Shown here in pieces: positions 1 through 9,974 of a stretch of DNA of 64,000 nt. The stretch comes from Phaeoceros laevis. Taxonomy: Eukaryota; Anthocerotophyta; Anthocerotopsida; Notothyladales. The translations under genes and the position numbers were made by a program. The stretch is from contig JBNGIQ010009427.1 of assembly GCA_049999765.1 (NCBI GenBank), positions 27,272 to 91,271 on the forward strand. The letters are read 5' to 3'. The notes under the pieces are model-generated. The model worked only from the letters and a program-made list of their open reading frames with translations. It did not search any database and was not told where the DNA came from. Each line of letters opens with the position of its first letter. Positions within the stretch are counted from its first letter, which is position 1.

Positions 1-340
1 AGTCATAGGATATGCCCAACCGCGGCGCACCTTATGCTTAAGAGGATATTGCACTCAATACAAGTTTATCTTTTGCTAAGTCTTCTCTTTCTCTCTTGCC
101 CAATTCGGTCTTCAGTCTTTAGTCTTAAGCTTAGAATAGCTTTATGATATCAGAGAGGGAGCCTTGATGGATCCCGCCCCTCCCCCAAGCATCTCTACAA
201 TCTGCAAAAGTACAAATGACATTAAGAATTTGCTCAAAGAGATTTGCTAGAATCTCCTCCAAAGATGCATTGGTATCTTCATTCCACTCAACTTTTGAAG
301 GACTCCTATAGATTGATAATGGTTTGACCAATTCTTTATA
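1..340 (+). mobile_element. LTR retrotransposon leader, copy A (LTR end, primer site, gag start)
   Basis: This segment matches 2080-2350 closely along its length. It reads as the 3' end of an LTR, then a decayed primer-binding site (gatatcagagag near 146-157, compare ggtatcagagc in the second copy), then a gag start at 167. The frame from 167 begins MDPAPPPSISTICKSTNDIK and hits a stop after about 30 codons, so the copy is dead. The rest of the element to the left lies outside the window. The assignment rests on the pairing with the second copy and on the primer-site-like motif followed directly by an ATG frame. Confidence 0.6.
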
Positions 341-2079
341 CTCAAGACTTCATTGACTTCCTGAAGATTGACACTCTCAAAGAAAATTTTTCAACTCTTC
401 TTTTTTTCTTGGCATGGGACCACCTATCTACCAACCCACACAATACACTACTTCTAGCCCTCTCCTCAATTTAAGGCTCAATAATAGTTTGTCCCTCACA
501 TGAATTCAGGTGTTCATCGACTACATGGTCATTTATGGGTGCCGCTGCATCTCTAATACTTGCCATAGAATCAGTTGGAGGCTCCTCATGTCCACTTGCT
601 TTGTTCCCCTCACCAATAGAAATGGTCACATGGTCATATTCCATGTTCATCTGTCTACTTTCGTGGCCTTCCCGTGGAATGAATAAAGCCACTTGGCCCC
701 TTCCAATGTCCACCTCTTAAGCAGGGGGCATTTCCTCCACAACACGAGTCACATTAGTCTTTGCATGTGGTAGTGGTGACTCCGATTCTTCCCGCAGACG
801 AGTGCCAACATGCGGCGGCAATGACTTCCTAGCACTCTCCACAGCATTTGGCTTCAATTCCAAGTCACCAATACTTCAATGCATTTCCAAGAGATCGGGT
901 GTTGATAAATATTGTTCGTGATTCATACATTGTTCCTATTCAAAATTGATGATCTTTATGCTGCCTACCTCACATCTACAGCTTTATTTCTATGACGGAA
1001 AACAAGATAGCAAATTTCAGTTGTTCTCTCTAAACTTCTCCTCTAGTACCGTCTTAATCTGCAAGAGGATACACTCCTCTTCAAATCCCAGACCCATCTA
1101 TCTTTCTCAATTACTTTACAAAGTTTCTTACACATTACTCCCCAATCTTCTATCATTCCAGCAAAGATCTGAAACTCGTAAGACTATACACATGTCATTC
1201 TTGTTTATGGGCCTTTTCTAATCTTCTAGCGTTACAATCTTTATCCTCTTCTCTCTGAAACCACTATGGTTGGGCCACTCTTTTTCAAGCACCTTCACAG
1301 GTGAACCTGCTGGGTAACGGTCTCCCATTCTACGCAAATCAAGTAGACAATCATGCCCATGCCGGGTGTTCCGAATGTTTAAGAGAGGAGACAGTCTTTG
1401 CCAGGGTCATCACCAACCCAGCAAACCAGTCAGCAATGTTGACTAGGATTGTGGCAGCTTAAAGCGCTCCTGTGGCCGCTGGAGCTCTAGATGCATCTGC
1501 TTTCAACACTCACAATGGAAGAGAATAGAATTTTCCATTCTCGTGTAGTTTTGTATATTTTTGCGTAGGGATTTTTAAAGGCCTGACTTCTGCCACTCAT
1601 GTGTTACTACAGGTTCTACGGTGCTGGGTTAGTGCGTCCACCTCCAGCTCGGCTGCTTCACTCCGCCTCTGGATAGCAGGAATTTTCTATTCCCTGCAAA
1701 TGTCTGGTTGCAACTTCTTCTTACTCCAAGATCTGGTTAGTTTTTAGTTAATATGGTTTGGAGCTTTGATACCACGTATAACGAATTCATTCTCTAGGAT
1801 TCAGGGCATGGACACGTGCTGCTAGCTAGACAACATATGACCATAGATTCTAAGCGGAAAATTCTACTCTCTTCCTTTTATCAAATTTAAAGTGAATGTT
1901 TTGGGAGCGAGTAAACCCTTTTGTCATGGGGGTGACGGTTACAACCGATAACCGTCGCCTCCTTAATTAAGCACTAATTAAATATGAATTAAGAAGCACC
2001 TAATTATTTAACGTTTCTATCATCAAACCATTCGAAAGAAACGTTGCACCAACGACCTAAACCCTAACGGACACAACAG
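341..2079. other. Repeat-derived spacer without a recognisable gene
   Basis: No protein homology is recognisable in any frame. Around 1763-1778 the minus strand reads gtggtatcaaagctcc, which resembles a tRNA-Met-type primer-binding site, so another element in the minus orientation may begin here. The paired LTR ends could not be delimited. Open frames at 471-713 and 946-1221 have no features I recognise. Confidence 0.4.
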
Positions 2080-2441
2080 CCATGGGATACGCCCCAACCG
2101 TGATGCACCTCATGCTTAAGAGGACATTGGACTCCATACTAGTTTATTTAAATTTTGCTAAGTCTTTTTCTCTCTCTTTCTCACTCAATTCAGTCTTAAA
2201 ATATCTTTATGATATGAGAGTAGGAGCCTTCAGTCCTAGAATATCTTTATGTAAGGTATCAGAGCGGGAGCCCTGATTGAGAGCGGGAGCCCTGATGGAT
2301 CCTGTCCCTCTCCCAAGCATGTCTACAATCTGCAAAACTATAGATTGCATTAGGAATTTGTTTCGTGAAAATTTTAAAATTGCAATCGATGAAATAAGGA
2401 AATCATTAGATTTTGGAGATGACAAATACCTTTCTTACTAG
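2080..2441 (+). mobile_element. LTR retrotransposon leader, copy B, with intact primer site and short gag frame
   Basis: Second copy of the leader at the window start. It holds the LTR 3' part, a clear tRNA-Met-type primer-binding site (ggtatcagagc, 2255-2265), a duplicated gagcgggagccctgat segment, and an ATG at 2295. The frame 2295-2441 encodes 48 residues beginning MDPVPLPSMSTICKTIDCIR, matching the start of copy A, and ends in a stop. It is therefore a truncated gag. Orientation (+) is opposite to the reverse transcriptase just downstream at 2952-3692, so the two belong to different or rearranged elements. Confidence 0.65.
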
Positions 2442-2951
2442 CGCAGTCTACCACTATAGTTGATCTACGTTATGCCGAGAGGAAGGGGGAGAAAACAACA
2501 AAAACAACAACAAATTGTTGATCCTTTTGCAAGCTATCCAAGGGAGTCCGTTCTCTCACAAAGTCGTAAACTATACCACTTTCCTTCAATATTGTAAGGC
2601 TTGCACTCACAAAGAATCAGTACAATAGTCATAATCAGCCATCTAGGTCTATTTTGCATGACCCACTAATTCATCTAAGAAGACAAGTTACAGACGAATT
2701 ATCAAATGCACTTGTAATAAGCCTCAAAAGAACACACACGATCTCTAACTCAGCAACGTTAGGTTGCCTCGCAATTTCTCGCATTTCCTAAAGGGGCTCA
2801 CAATATCATCAAGCAAAATCACCTTTCTCACTTTGTCCGTGATAAAATGCTCCCGGTCTTGGGTGGTGTTTCCATGTGCATTCACGAAACATACAAAGCA
2901 CTCATCTTCTGGCAAGACACTCTCTTCTTGTATCTTCATTAGCTGATGCCA

Positions 2952-3692
2952 CTAATTATTATTTTGGGTTTCAAAAGAATTGTTTGGTTGTCTCTCATTC
3001 AACTTGGATCTATTAATTGTACATTTTCTCTTATATATGTTGTCCTTCTTTTTATGCCCATTACTTGTAGAAAATGCCGTCTTCTCCCGAGACGATTGCT
3101 CCAAAGGAATCTGCCGGTATGCTGCTCGCAAGTCAATTAAGCAAAATACTTTGGATTCTCCTAAAAAATCCAACATAGAGTCAATGGTTGGCATAGGGTA
3201 AGTATCAGGCTTGGTGATCTTGTTCAGGTCCCTATAGTCAACACAGACCCTCCATGATACCTCATCCGGCTTCAAGACCACCACTGGAGAAGCACTCCAT
3301 GGAGAGACTGAGGGCTAAATGACCCCAATTGACAGCATTTCCTGAACCTCCTTCTCGATAATCGACATCTCCATTTGACTATACCGATACATCGGTATGT
3401 GAATAGGCCTGTGATTGCCTGTGTCGATGTAACGCTCGCACAAATTTGTGCAGGTCAGCCTCATTGGGTTTACCTTGAAAGCCGCATGATGCCTCCTCAA
3501 TACCTCGACAGTAGCCTGCTTCTTGGCAGTGACGAGCTGCCCACCAAAAGTCATATTAAACGGGAACGGGGTAGCTCCCACCCCCGCCATTCTCACTGAC
3601 CCTTCATTCATATTCCCGAAATCCCCTTGTGGATGTTGAAAAACGCCCACCTGATCTTCGTATCCATGGCTATATAATATCATCCACCACAT
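2952..3692 (-). pseudogene. Ty3/gypsy reverse transcriptase fragment, broken
   Basis: Read on the minus strand from 3692, this frame gives the stretch before the reverse transcriptase (HIPMYRYSQMEMSIIEKEV, ending EMLSIGVI) and then the RT core: VSWRVCVDYRDLNKITKPDTYPMPTID, LDFLGESKVFCLIDLRAAYRQI and KTAFST. These are RT blocks of Ty3/gypsy pol. An in-frame stop at 3315-3317 splits the protein, and the frame loses homology after about 3035, before the catalytic YLDD block, so the domain is truncated. It is a dead remnant. A short RT-like piece at 13770-13973 resembles the next block (SFGLSN.LATFQ) but is 10 kb away. Confidence 0.88.
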
Positions 3693-4275
3693 CGAGATGT
3701 CAGAGTTTAGGGTTTAGGTTGTACAATGCATGCGCAATCTAGAACTCTGGGCACATTGTACGATGCATGCAAAAATCACCACGATAACATTTTCCAAAAG
3801 CATATGATTACTCTTCCTCGGAATCCTCCACCTTGACTTCAATGCCCTTTCAATCGATATAGAGTGCTAGATTGTAGCAAATTCCATTGGTACTCTTAAA
3901 CCAAGTTGTTCATTGCCTTTGTATCTAGGGTGAAAGCATGTATCACATAGGTTAAAGACTTAGGTTAGGTTAGCTAGGAAACAACATATAGTTTAAAGCG
4001 TTACTTAGATGTAAGTTGTTTGGTTATAGCCGCACATGTAATATAATAAACAAATATCAACTGACAAGAAGTTGGTCAATGGGTGATGGGAACAGGTTGA
4101 AATATGTTGGTTTGTTGTCAACTCGTGCCGGGGCACGAACTGTAAAAAATATTCTTGATGATAATATGTTAAAATCATCAAGAATGCCTTAATTGTCATC
4201 AATATGCTGAACATTGTGTTTTTCAGACACTCTACGTTGACACTAGATGAAGTTTGTTCACTTGTACTGGAAGAG

Positions 4276-4684
4276 TGTAAAATCTAGCAGGCCGGGAGAG
4301 CATGAGCGTAAGAGCAAGAAAGCTCTAGGAAATAAACCCAAAACCCTAAAACTCGATCCTAAACCCTAAACCCTAAACCCTAGCTCAATAACCCTAAACG
4401 CTAAACCCTAAACGCTAAACTTAGTAATCTAGAAATAGCTTCTAGCCTTCGCAATGTAGAGTAAATAGTCTCCTTCTAGGGTACCCGTAAGTTGTAATTC
4501 CTTTTCTTTATTTATAAAAGTGCCCAACGTCACCAAAAAAAAGAAAGCTCTAGGCAAAAATAATTCATATTATATTGTGGTAGTGTTTATATATCGTGAG
4601 TTCTTTAAATAACCCCAATAACAAGCAATCCTAATACGAACCCCTACATGTTCTAATACGGACTGTTAACTACTAACTCCAACA
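4276..4684 (-). mobile_element. Ty1/copia LTR (3' copy in element orientation), interrupted by a retroposon
   Basis: On the minus strand this segment starts TGTTGGAGTTAGTAG and ends GCTAGATTTTACA, the usual TG...CA limits of an LTR. It matches 5721-5904 throughout, except for an extra 211 bases plus a 14-base duplication (4330-4554), which is a separate insertion. Without the insert the LTR is about 184 bp, the same as its partner. Confidence 0.8.
4330..4540 (+). mobile_element. Short retroposon with telomere-like repeats and poly(A) tail, inserted in an LTR
   Basis: The insert is flanked by perfect 14-base duplications, aagaaagctctagg at 4316-4329 and 4541-4554. The uninterrupted site exists in the partner LTR at 5761-5774. 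The 5' part holds CCCTAAA units (4348-4420), some varied to CGCTAAA. The 3' end is ttataaaagtgcccaacgtc followed by a short A-run. Long target duplication plus A-tail is the signature of LINE-type (target-primed) reverse transcription, so this is a SINE or a 5'-truncated LINE. No coding capacity is seen. A second insertion with a similar 3' end lies at 19821-19896. Confidence 0.8.
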
Positions 4685-4749
4685 CCCCCAATCAGACTAT
4701 ATGTTGATCCTTAAACTCTAAGATCTAGCATGTGGACACAACACTAATA

Positions 4750-5480
4750 TTGCGATTCAGGTACAAGCCCCAGCCTCTTGCTTGCAATGCCCCTTACAAG
4801 TGCGCTTCCGCTGCAAAGGTCTTTGTCAATATATCCGCTGGGTTGTCCAAGGTATTGATGTAGCTTAGCGAAATCTCTCCTCTTTCCACCACATCTCTTA
4901 CAAAGTGATGATGTAGTGGAAAGTAAGGGCGAAGTTAATTACCTTAGGGCACGGTTCGTAGTAATAGGCTTAAGCTTTATTAATTAATATGTGAACGGCA
5001 CACCCCATAGTGGTTGGGCATGACCAAGTCACCCACCACCGTATCCAGTACAGACATTCTAATCAAGTCTCCTCTATGTGTCTAGTCTGATTTCACTATG
5101 ATGGACCTCAATGTGTTTGGTCCGTGCATGAAATACAGGATTGCATGCGAGGGCTATTGTCGGTTGTCGCAGTAAAGAACTGTAGCATGCTCCTGCACTT
5201 GGCCTACGTTCACCAAGCAGCGTCTATCTTATACTGCTTCTTTTGCTGCCACCGTCAATGTTTTATATTCCGCCTTTGTGCTGGACAAACATACACTCGT
5301 GTTTTTCTTGCAAGACCAAGAGATTGGGCCCCCTGCCAGCATGAATACATAGGCAACAATCGACCGCCTATTGTCTGGGTCCGCCGCCAATCTAAATCAC
5401 AGTATCTCTCCAATGCTAGAACTTTCATGTCAGGTGCACGGTATGTAATGCAATACCCAATTGTAGCCTGAGGTGAAAGC
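4750..5480 (-). pseudogene. Ty1/copia pol C-terminus (RNase H) remnant
   Basis: The minus strand gives RNase H motifs of copia pol in order. These are YVFMLAGGPISWSCKK (near 5300-5350), SSTKAEY.TLTVAAKEAV with a stop where Trp is usual, HARTKHIEVHH (near 5090-5130), then HFVRDVVERGEISLSYI and NTLDNPADILTKTFAAEA (4790-4910). The HHHF motif is split by a 185-bp insert (4914-5098). Upstream pol domains (protease, integrase, RT) are missing, and the element ends at an LTR copy at 5721-5904, so the interior is mostly deleted. The remnant cannot be functional. Confidence 0.87.
4914..5098. mobile_element. MITE-like 185-bp insertion inside the copia RNase H frame
   Basis: Removing 4914-5098 plus one copy of the duplicated tgatg (4909-4913 and 5099-5103) restores the uninterrupted copia reading RTKHIEVHHHFVRD. 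That makes the insert boundaries unusually certain. The ends are weakly inverted (tagtggaaa... and ...tttcacta). There is no coding frame. The superfamily is not clear from a 5-bp target duplication and such short inverted ends. Confidence 0.7.
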
Positions 5481-5720
5481 TCCTCCTTCGTCTAGGAAGC
5501 TCCTCTCTCCACATCAAACCTCTGATAGCGCCTGCAATCAATGTATGAAATTCCTCATCCAAATATTGCGAGAGGAATTGCATCCATCCAATTGAGTGCT
5601 CAAGTTCATGCTACTTTCGCGAATGCTTCTCAATGACGAAAGGAACTAGATCAGGGCTTGTAAAGCTTAGCAAATGGACACGGTCTCTAATTGCAACCAT
5701 ACAGGGTCTGATGTATACCA

Positions 5721-5904
5721 TGTAAAATCTAGCAGGTCGGGAGAGCATGAGTGTAAGAGCAATAAAGTTTTAGGCAAGAATAATTCATCTTATGTTGTGG
5801 TAGTATTTATATATCGTGAGTTCTTTAAATAACCCCGATAACAAGAACTCCTAATACGAACCCCCACATGTCCGAATATGGACTGCTAACTACTAACTCC
5901 AACA
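5721..5904 (-). mobile_element. Ty1/copia LTR (5' copy in element orientation), uninterrupted
   Basis: Partner of the LTR at 4276-4684, with the same TG...CA ends on the minus strand (TGTTGGAGTTAGTAGTTAGC to AGATTTTACA) and roughly ten scattered differences. It serves as the empty-site reference for the nested retroposon. The divergence between the two LTRs implies an old insertion. Confidence 0.8.
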
Positions 5905-6849
5905 AAGAGTCTATCACCTGGTTGGATGTATTCAACGCAATATTTGCAGCTGCCTGAACGACGGTGTCTACACCAAGCTCTAGTTGTTCCAAACGCATAA
6001 GCTTTACCTTTGTTTGTCCCTTGTGTTATCTGCCCGGACATAACGTTATCCTTGTGAACATCAACTAGACGAGTTTTCTCAGCAGTGCCACTTTCTTTAC
6101 TTCTCAAAGCATAATCATCCAAGCACTTGAAAGAAGATTTGAAGTGCTTAATTGTTTTATTAAGCAGTAGGGATGTCTTTCGTGTTCCTAAAGATGTTCC
6201 TAAAGAGCAGACCCCCTAGTGTTCAAACTAGACTACTCTGGGTCAATCATTACACTTGGGGGTTGTCCTAAACCCTAAACTTCTTCTAGAAATGCATCAA
6301 GTTCCATCTTTATCCTCCCTCCCCCAACACTTCTTGTGTTGAAGGAATTCTAGGAAACTATAGAGTTCCATGAGAGGTGGTGTCTCCATGAACACGTGGA
6401 GGGATGAATCCTCATCTCCAAGGGAACGCGGAAAAATGAAAAGAATGGTACATTGCGTAGGAGGCGGGATACAATGCCCTAGCAAATCAAGGGTTGTACA
6501 TGACCTGACCTAGGTCCACGCGGCATGATGCAATTGGACGGGAGAATTTAAGCTAATTGAGGATGACTCTCGGGAGCCCCCCATCCCCCCCCCCCCCCCC
6601 CCCAAATCGTTCGCGTTTGGGGGTGTGATGTGGCGGGCACGTCATTTGGGTGACCAACCGTGCCCCTGCTAGGTTGCTGAGCGAATATGAAACGGTAATG
6701 CGGGAGCTGAAGTGCTACTGCTAGAGCGCTTAGGTGGTGAGCACGTTGGAAAAGATACGGAGACCGGTGCTTCTGGTGTTAGGTCCCCGGAGCACATAAC
6801 AGAAAGCAGAGGACCCGTACAATGGAAGAGATCCTCGGAAGTGGCCTGG
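5905..6849. other. Spacer; unrecognised minus-strand frame and a poly(C) tract
   Basis: A minus-strand open frame at 5905-6122 (MDDYALRSKESGTAEKTRLV...) has no family I recognise and may be a transposon fragment. An uninterrupted run of C at about 6586-6603 is a mononucleotide tract. Nothing else is supported. Confidence 0.35.
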
Positions 6850-7230
6850 CTGGGGCCAGCATTGACAGAAGAGGAGTTTGCCAGATGAAGCTATCCAAAA
6901 GGGAGAAACCGATGTTAGGTCATTGAGTGTCAAGTTCAGTCGAGAGCTTGAGATCCAGCTTTTCCTTTGCGCCGGGGTCTCTTCTTCAACTACGTGGTTA
7001 TCATGAATACGGAGTTTCTGAGGTCCGTTCTGTTCCTCAAGTCTCTTTCCATTTGTGTTGACAGCAGGGTGAATGAGGTATTGGCCTCAAATTGGTAAAA
7101 GCTACCATGTATCATTGGTGGGAAACGCACTATACATGTACCTGCACTTCTGTTCTAACTGAAATTGTGTGATGTGTTATTCTAGGAGGATCTATGAAAC
7201 AGGCTTCAACTCAGGTCAGCCCCTTCGCAT
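6850..7230 (+). pseudogene. Decayed fragment of the UTR2-type nucleotide-sugar transporter gene (exons 1-2)
   Basis: This segment aligns with 25080-25410 of the intact transporter gene in the same order. It has the region around the start (tgttaggtcattgagtgtca against tgttatgttactgggtgtca), the first membrane helix coding stretch (tttcctttgcgccggggtct against ctcctttgcggcggtggctt) and the small second exon (ggaggatctatgaaacaggc against caggagtatgtttacaacag). The intron between them is also partly alignable, so it arose by DNA duplication rather than retroposition. Frames are broken and the later exons are absent. Confidence 0.7.
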
Positions 7231-8305
7231 GGTAGTTCTCTGTTGAAACTAACATTTGAGCCAAGTGGTCTCCAGATTTCAGTGGATTAGAGTGCTGTGC
7301 AGATGTAGGCATGTAAATGAAGCCCTTGGTCCTTGTGGACAGTGATGTTCGCTTGCCGCGTGATGAGAAGCAGTAGTATTGCGCAGTGGCTCTGAGTGCC
7401 AAATGCACAATGATAAAAAATACTGATATATCTGATGGCTTGGGCATTTTGTAGAATTGCAAAACTAGGTGCAGTTAATTCATCGATGTGTTTTAGCGAG
7501 TGTATCGTGTAGCAAGCAGGCAATTTTTACTTTGAATCTGATTTCACTTTGAACACAGGTCGGCTCAACCACAAGACTGGTGACTGTCCTCTGGCAGGCT
7601 ACTGCGTGCTTGCCTAATGTTTGGAAGAAAGAGCACTGCCTGCTTTAAAAGGTTAGTCATTCTAAATAGTGTAAATGTTTGAGGTCCTCTATGACCCCAC
7701 ACTTCACGGCTGTCAAAACACCGGACTCTGCTGCCTACTGGCTTGTAGACTTTCCACTATGCAGCAGGCTGACTTGTGCTAAGCTTTCTCTTCCAGATGT
7801 AGCTCAGACATGCCCACCTATACGTAGGTCTCACTGAGCACATAAATCACATAATGACTTGCGGTGCTGCTACCAAAACCCATAGACCTTAAGATGACAC
7901 TGATCAAGACTTAAGGGCCCGCTTTTCACATCTAGGGTACCAAGCAGACCCCTTTAAATGCATAGCTCTACAGGGCATTGACATCCACCGCTAGGTACCT
8001 CATGCACACAGCCACCTCGTGCCCACAGCCTGAGTTCTGGCAGCAGCCACTCTATGTGGGCCATAGCGCAACCTAGCAAGCTTCCATGCTTGTTGATGGG
8101 GGGTCAGCTTTACAAGCGAAGGTTCCTGGACTGGATGATGACTGGGCTTGAAATGAAATAGCGAGTGGTGTCCACGAGCTCCTCGTTGGCTGAATGGACA
8201 AGGAGTCATGTGTGCAGACTTACTATTAGCTCCACCCAATTGTAGCTTGCTAGCTGTGCAAGTGCCATGTTGGGTTTTTTGATTATGCTATGTCGGGATG
8301 GTGCC

Positions 8306-8354
8306 ACTCAGCATCTGGTGCTACATCTGGGCAGAGTGGCACCAGATGCTGAGT
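8306..8354. repeat. Perfect 16-bp inverted repeat with 17-base loop
   Basis: actcagcatctggtgc at 8306-8321 pairs exactly with gcaccagatgctgagt at 8339-8354. The predicted hairpin is too short for a typical plant microRNA precursor unless pairing extends further. It sits in spacer with no flanking gene within 1 kb. Confidence 0.7.
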
Positions 8355-9185
8355 AGTTGCAAACTTCTCGTGGTTTTGAGGAGATGGCTCAACGTAAGTT
8401 CCTTGCATGAATTATAGACTTGCAAACTTAAAAGCCTCAAGATTCAGCCTCCTCCATCTAGGAGTACGACCAGTTCATGGTACTTTGAACCAGCTCGATA
8501 GCACTTTGGAACCAATTTCATATCCTGGAAACTAATGTGGAGACTAGCAGGACGAGTGCTGCACCTCCTGTCTATCCAACTCAAATCAGATTCAATGCCG
8601 CTGTCTCTCTTGCAAACTCCACATCACACCATTTTTGACAAACGCCCAATGCAATAGAGACCTGCACATCTCATGGTCAGACTAAAAGGGCATGCATATG
8701 GCCTTCGAATTCAGGTGCCATCACCATTGCTCTCTCAACTGTGCATGAAGGCCAGAAGGTCACCCATGCTCTGCAGTACTTCATAAATAATTAAGGTTGG
8801 ACTGATCATGCATGATGCCAGAAGCTCTAGTACTTTAAGGTTGGCCAATTGGACTGATGCCAGAGTCTGTGGTAGCTAATGGACTCGAAGTACATCTGAC
8901 CCTTGTTCACTGGGCCCACAGCCAAATTAAAGTCCAAGCTGAAGAGCTGCTCACAAGCTGAAGAGCTGCTCACTCACCAAATGTTGCAACTAGATGTCGA
9001 TGTAAGTACCTGTTCTCAATTGCAAATGAGTAACTAGTTCACACATGTAAGTCATACATATGTAGGGCTAGAAGACTGAACCGTCATCATGTTTGGCTGC
9101 ATTCCCTCTCACCTGGCAATCGCAAACACACATCTAAGGCAGGAGTGCCCACTGCATGCAGCTGTCTCTGATCCTGCAAGCTGCA

Positions 9186-9285
9186 CTCAGTACTAGTCTG
9201 ACTAGTCCTGATGTACTAGTGCATTCAGACTAGTGCTAGTACTAGTGTATTCAGTACTAGTGCATTCAGACTAGTCTGAATTCCA
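9186..9285. repeat. Irregular tandem repeat of actagt / gcattcag units
   Basis: The phrase tactagtgcattcagactag recurs with variation (tgtattcagtactagt) across about 100 bases. Many short palindromic ACTAGT sites result. Confidence 0.6.
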
Positions 9286-9616
9286 TGTCACAACTGTTAA
9301 GCTTCTAGGTAATCTTGATGACCTGGTGTGCACCGACCGTTTGAACTCACACTTACCATGTATACATCAATTGCACAACTCCTAGAATTTTTCATGGGAT
9401 TCCAGGATGGATCCACCGTACTTACCATGCCATGAGCCATCTCCTCAATTTTAAGCACGACTTGCACCTACCAGGTCATCTGGTCCCACTCATCTGGTCT
9501 CACTAGTACTGCTGCATATTATGCATCCTGCATAGATCTACCCAGCGCTGCAAAGCCTCTTCAGCCCCATCTGGGAGTAACCATTACTAGATTCGTGCTC
9601 CCGTCGCGACGGCAAT

Positions 9617-9705
9617 TAGCAACGCTTTTGCAACGGTTTCACCCCTTTGCAACGCACAATCCAGAATTCACCGACGGAGGGGGTTCGAGTGCAAAAGCGT
9701 TGTTA
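9617..9705. repeat. Imperfect inverted repeat just upstream of the F-box gene
   Basis: tagcaacgcttttgca (9617-9632) pairs with tgcaaaagcgttgtta (9690-9705) at 15 of 16 positions. A related gcaacg phrase lies between them. It could be a small MITE or a promoter hairpin. No target duplication was established. Confidence 0.5.
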
Positions 9706-9974
9706 GATCGTCGTTGCATCTGGCTCATCTCGGCACAATTCTCGGAACCAAGGGTGTTATGTTTGCAGTAGCTCGCGTTGTCCTAGAAAATCAACATTTG
9801 AAAAATCCCTATTCTTCGGAGCTGGGTTTCGGGCTGGACAACTGGCGCCGCGGGTGCAGCTCCTGCGCGCGAGCTCCTTCGCAGCGCCACTGCAGATTGT
9901 CCGAGGCGACCTTTTGTGCAGATTGGAGGCAGGCCTGCTTGCGATTTGATTTTTGTGCAGCCGCATCACAGGAG

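Larger units (their letters stand above)
7231..9616. other. Intergenic spacer with small repeats
   Basis: No gene is recognisable. A perfect 16-bp inverted repeat lies at 8306-8321 / 8339-8354. A tract rich in actagt/cattcag units lies at about 9186-9285. The rest looks like ordinary spacer. Confidence 0.5.

Noticed and set aside
1470-1500. Possible cloning-vector sequence (ggccgctggagctctagatg)
   Set aside because: Resembles a polylinker in part, but restriction-site order and flanks do not match and the rest is plant repeat.
1760-1780. Minus-strand LTR boundary at a primer-site-like motif
   Set aside because: The preceding bases do not end in CA and no partner LTR was found, so no element was drawn.
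4348-4420. Chromosome end or internal telomere
   Set aside because: Only a few CCCTAAA units, and they lie inside a defined 211-base insert with target duplication, so this is not a telomere.
9186-9285. CRISPR-like array
   Set aside because: Units are short, irregular and contiguous with no spacers; the genome is eukaryotic.
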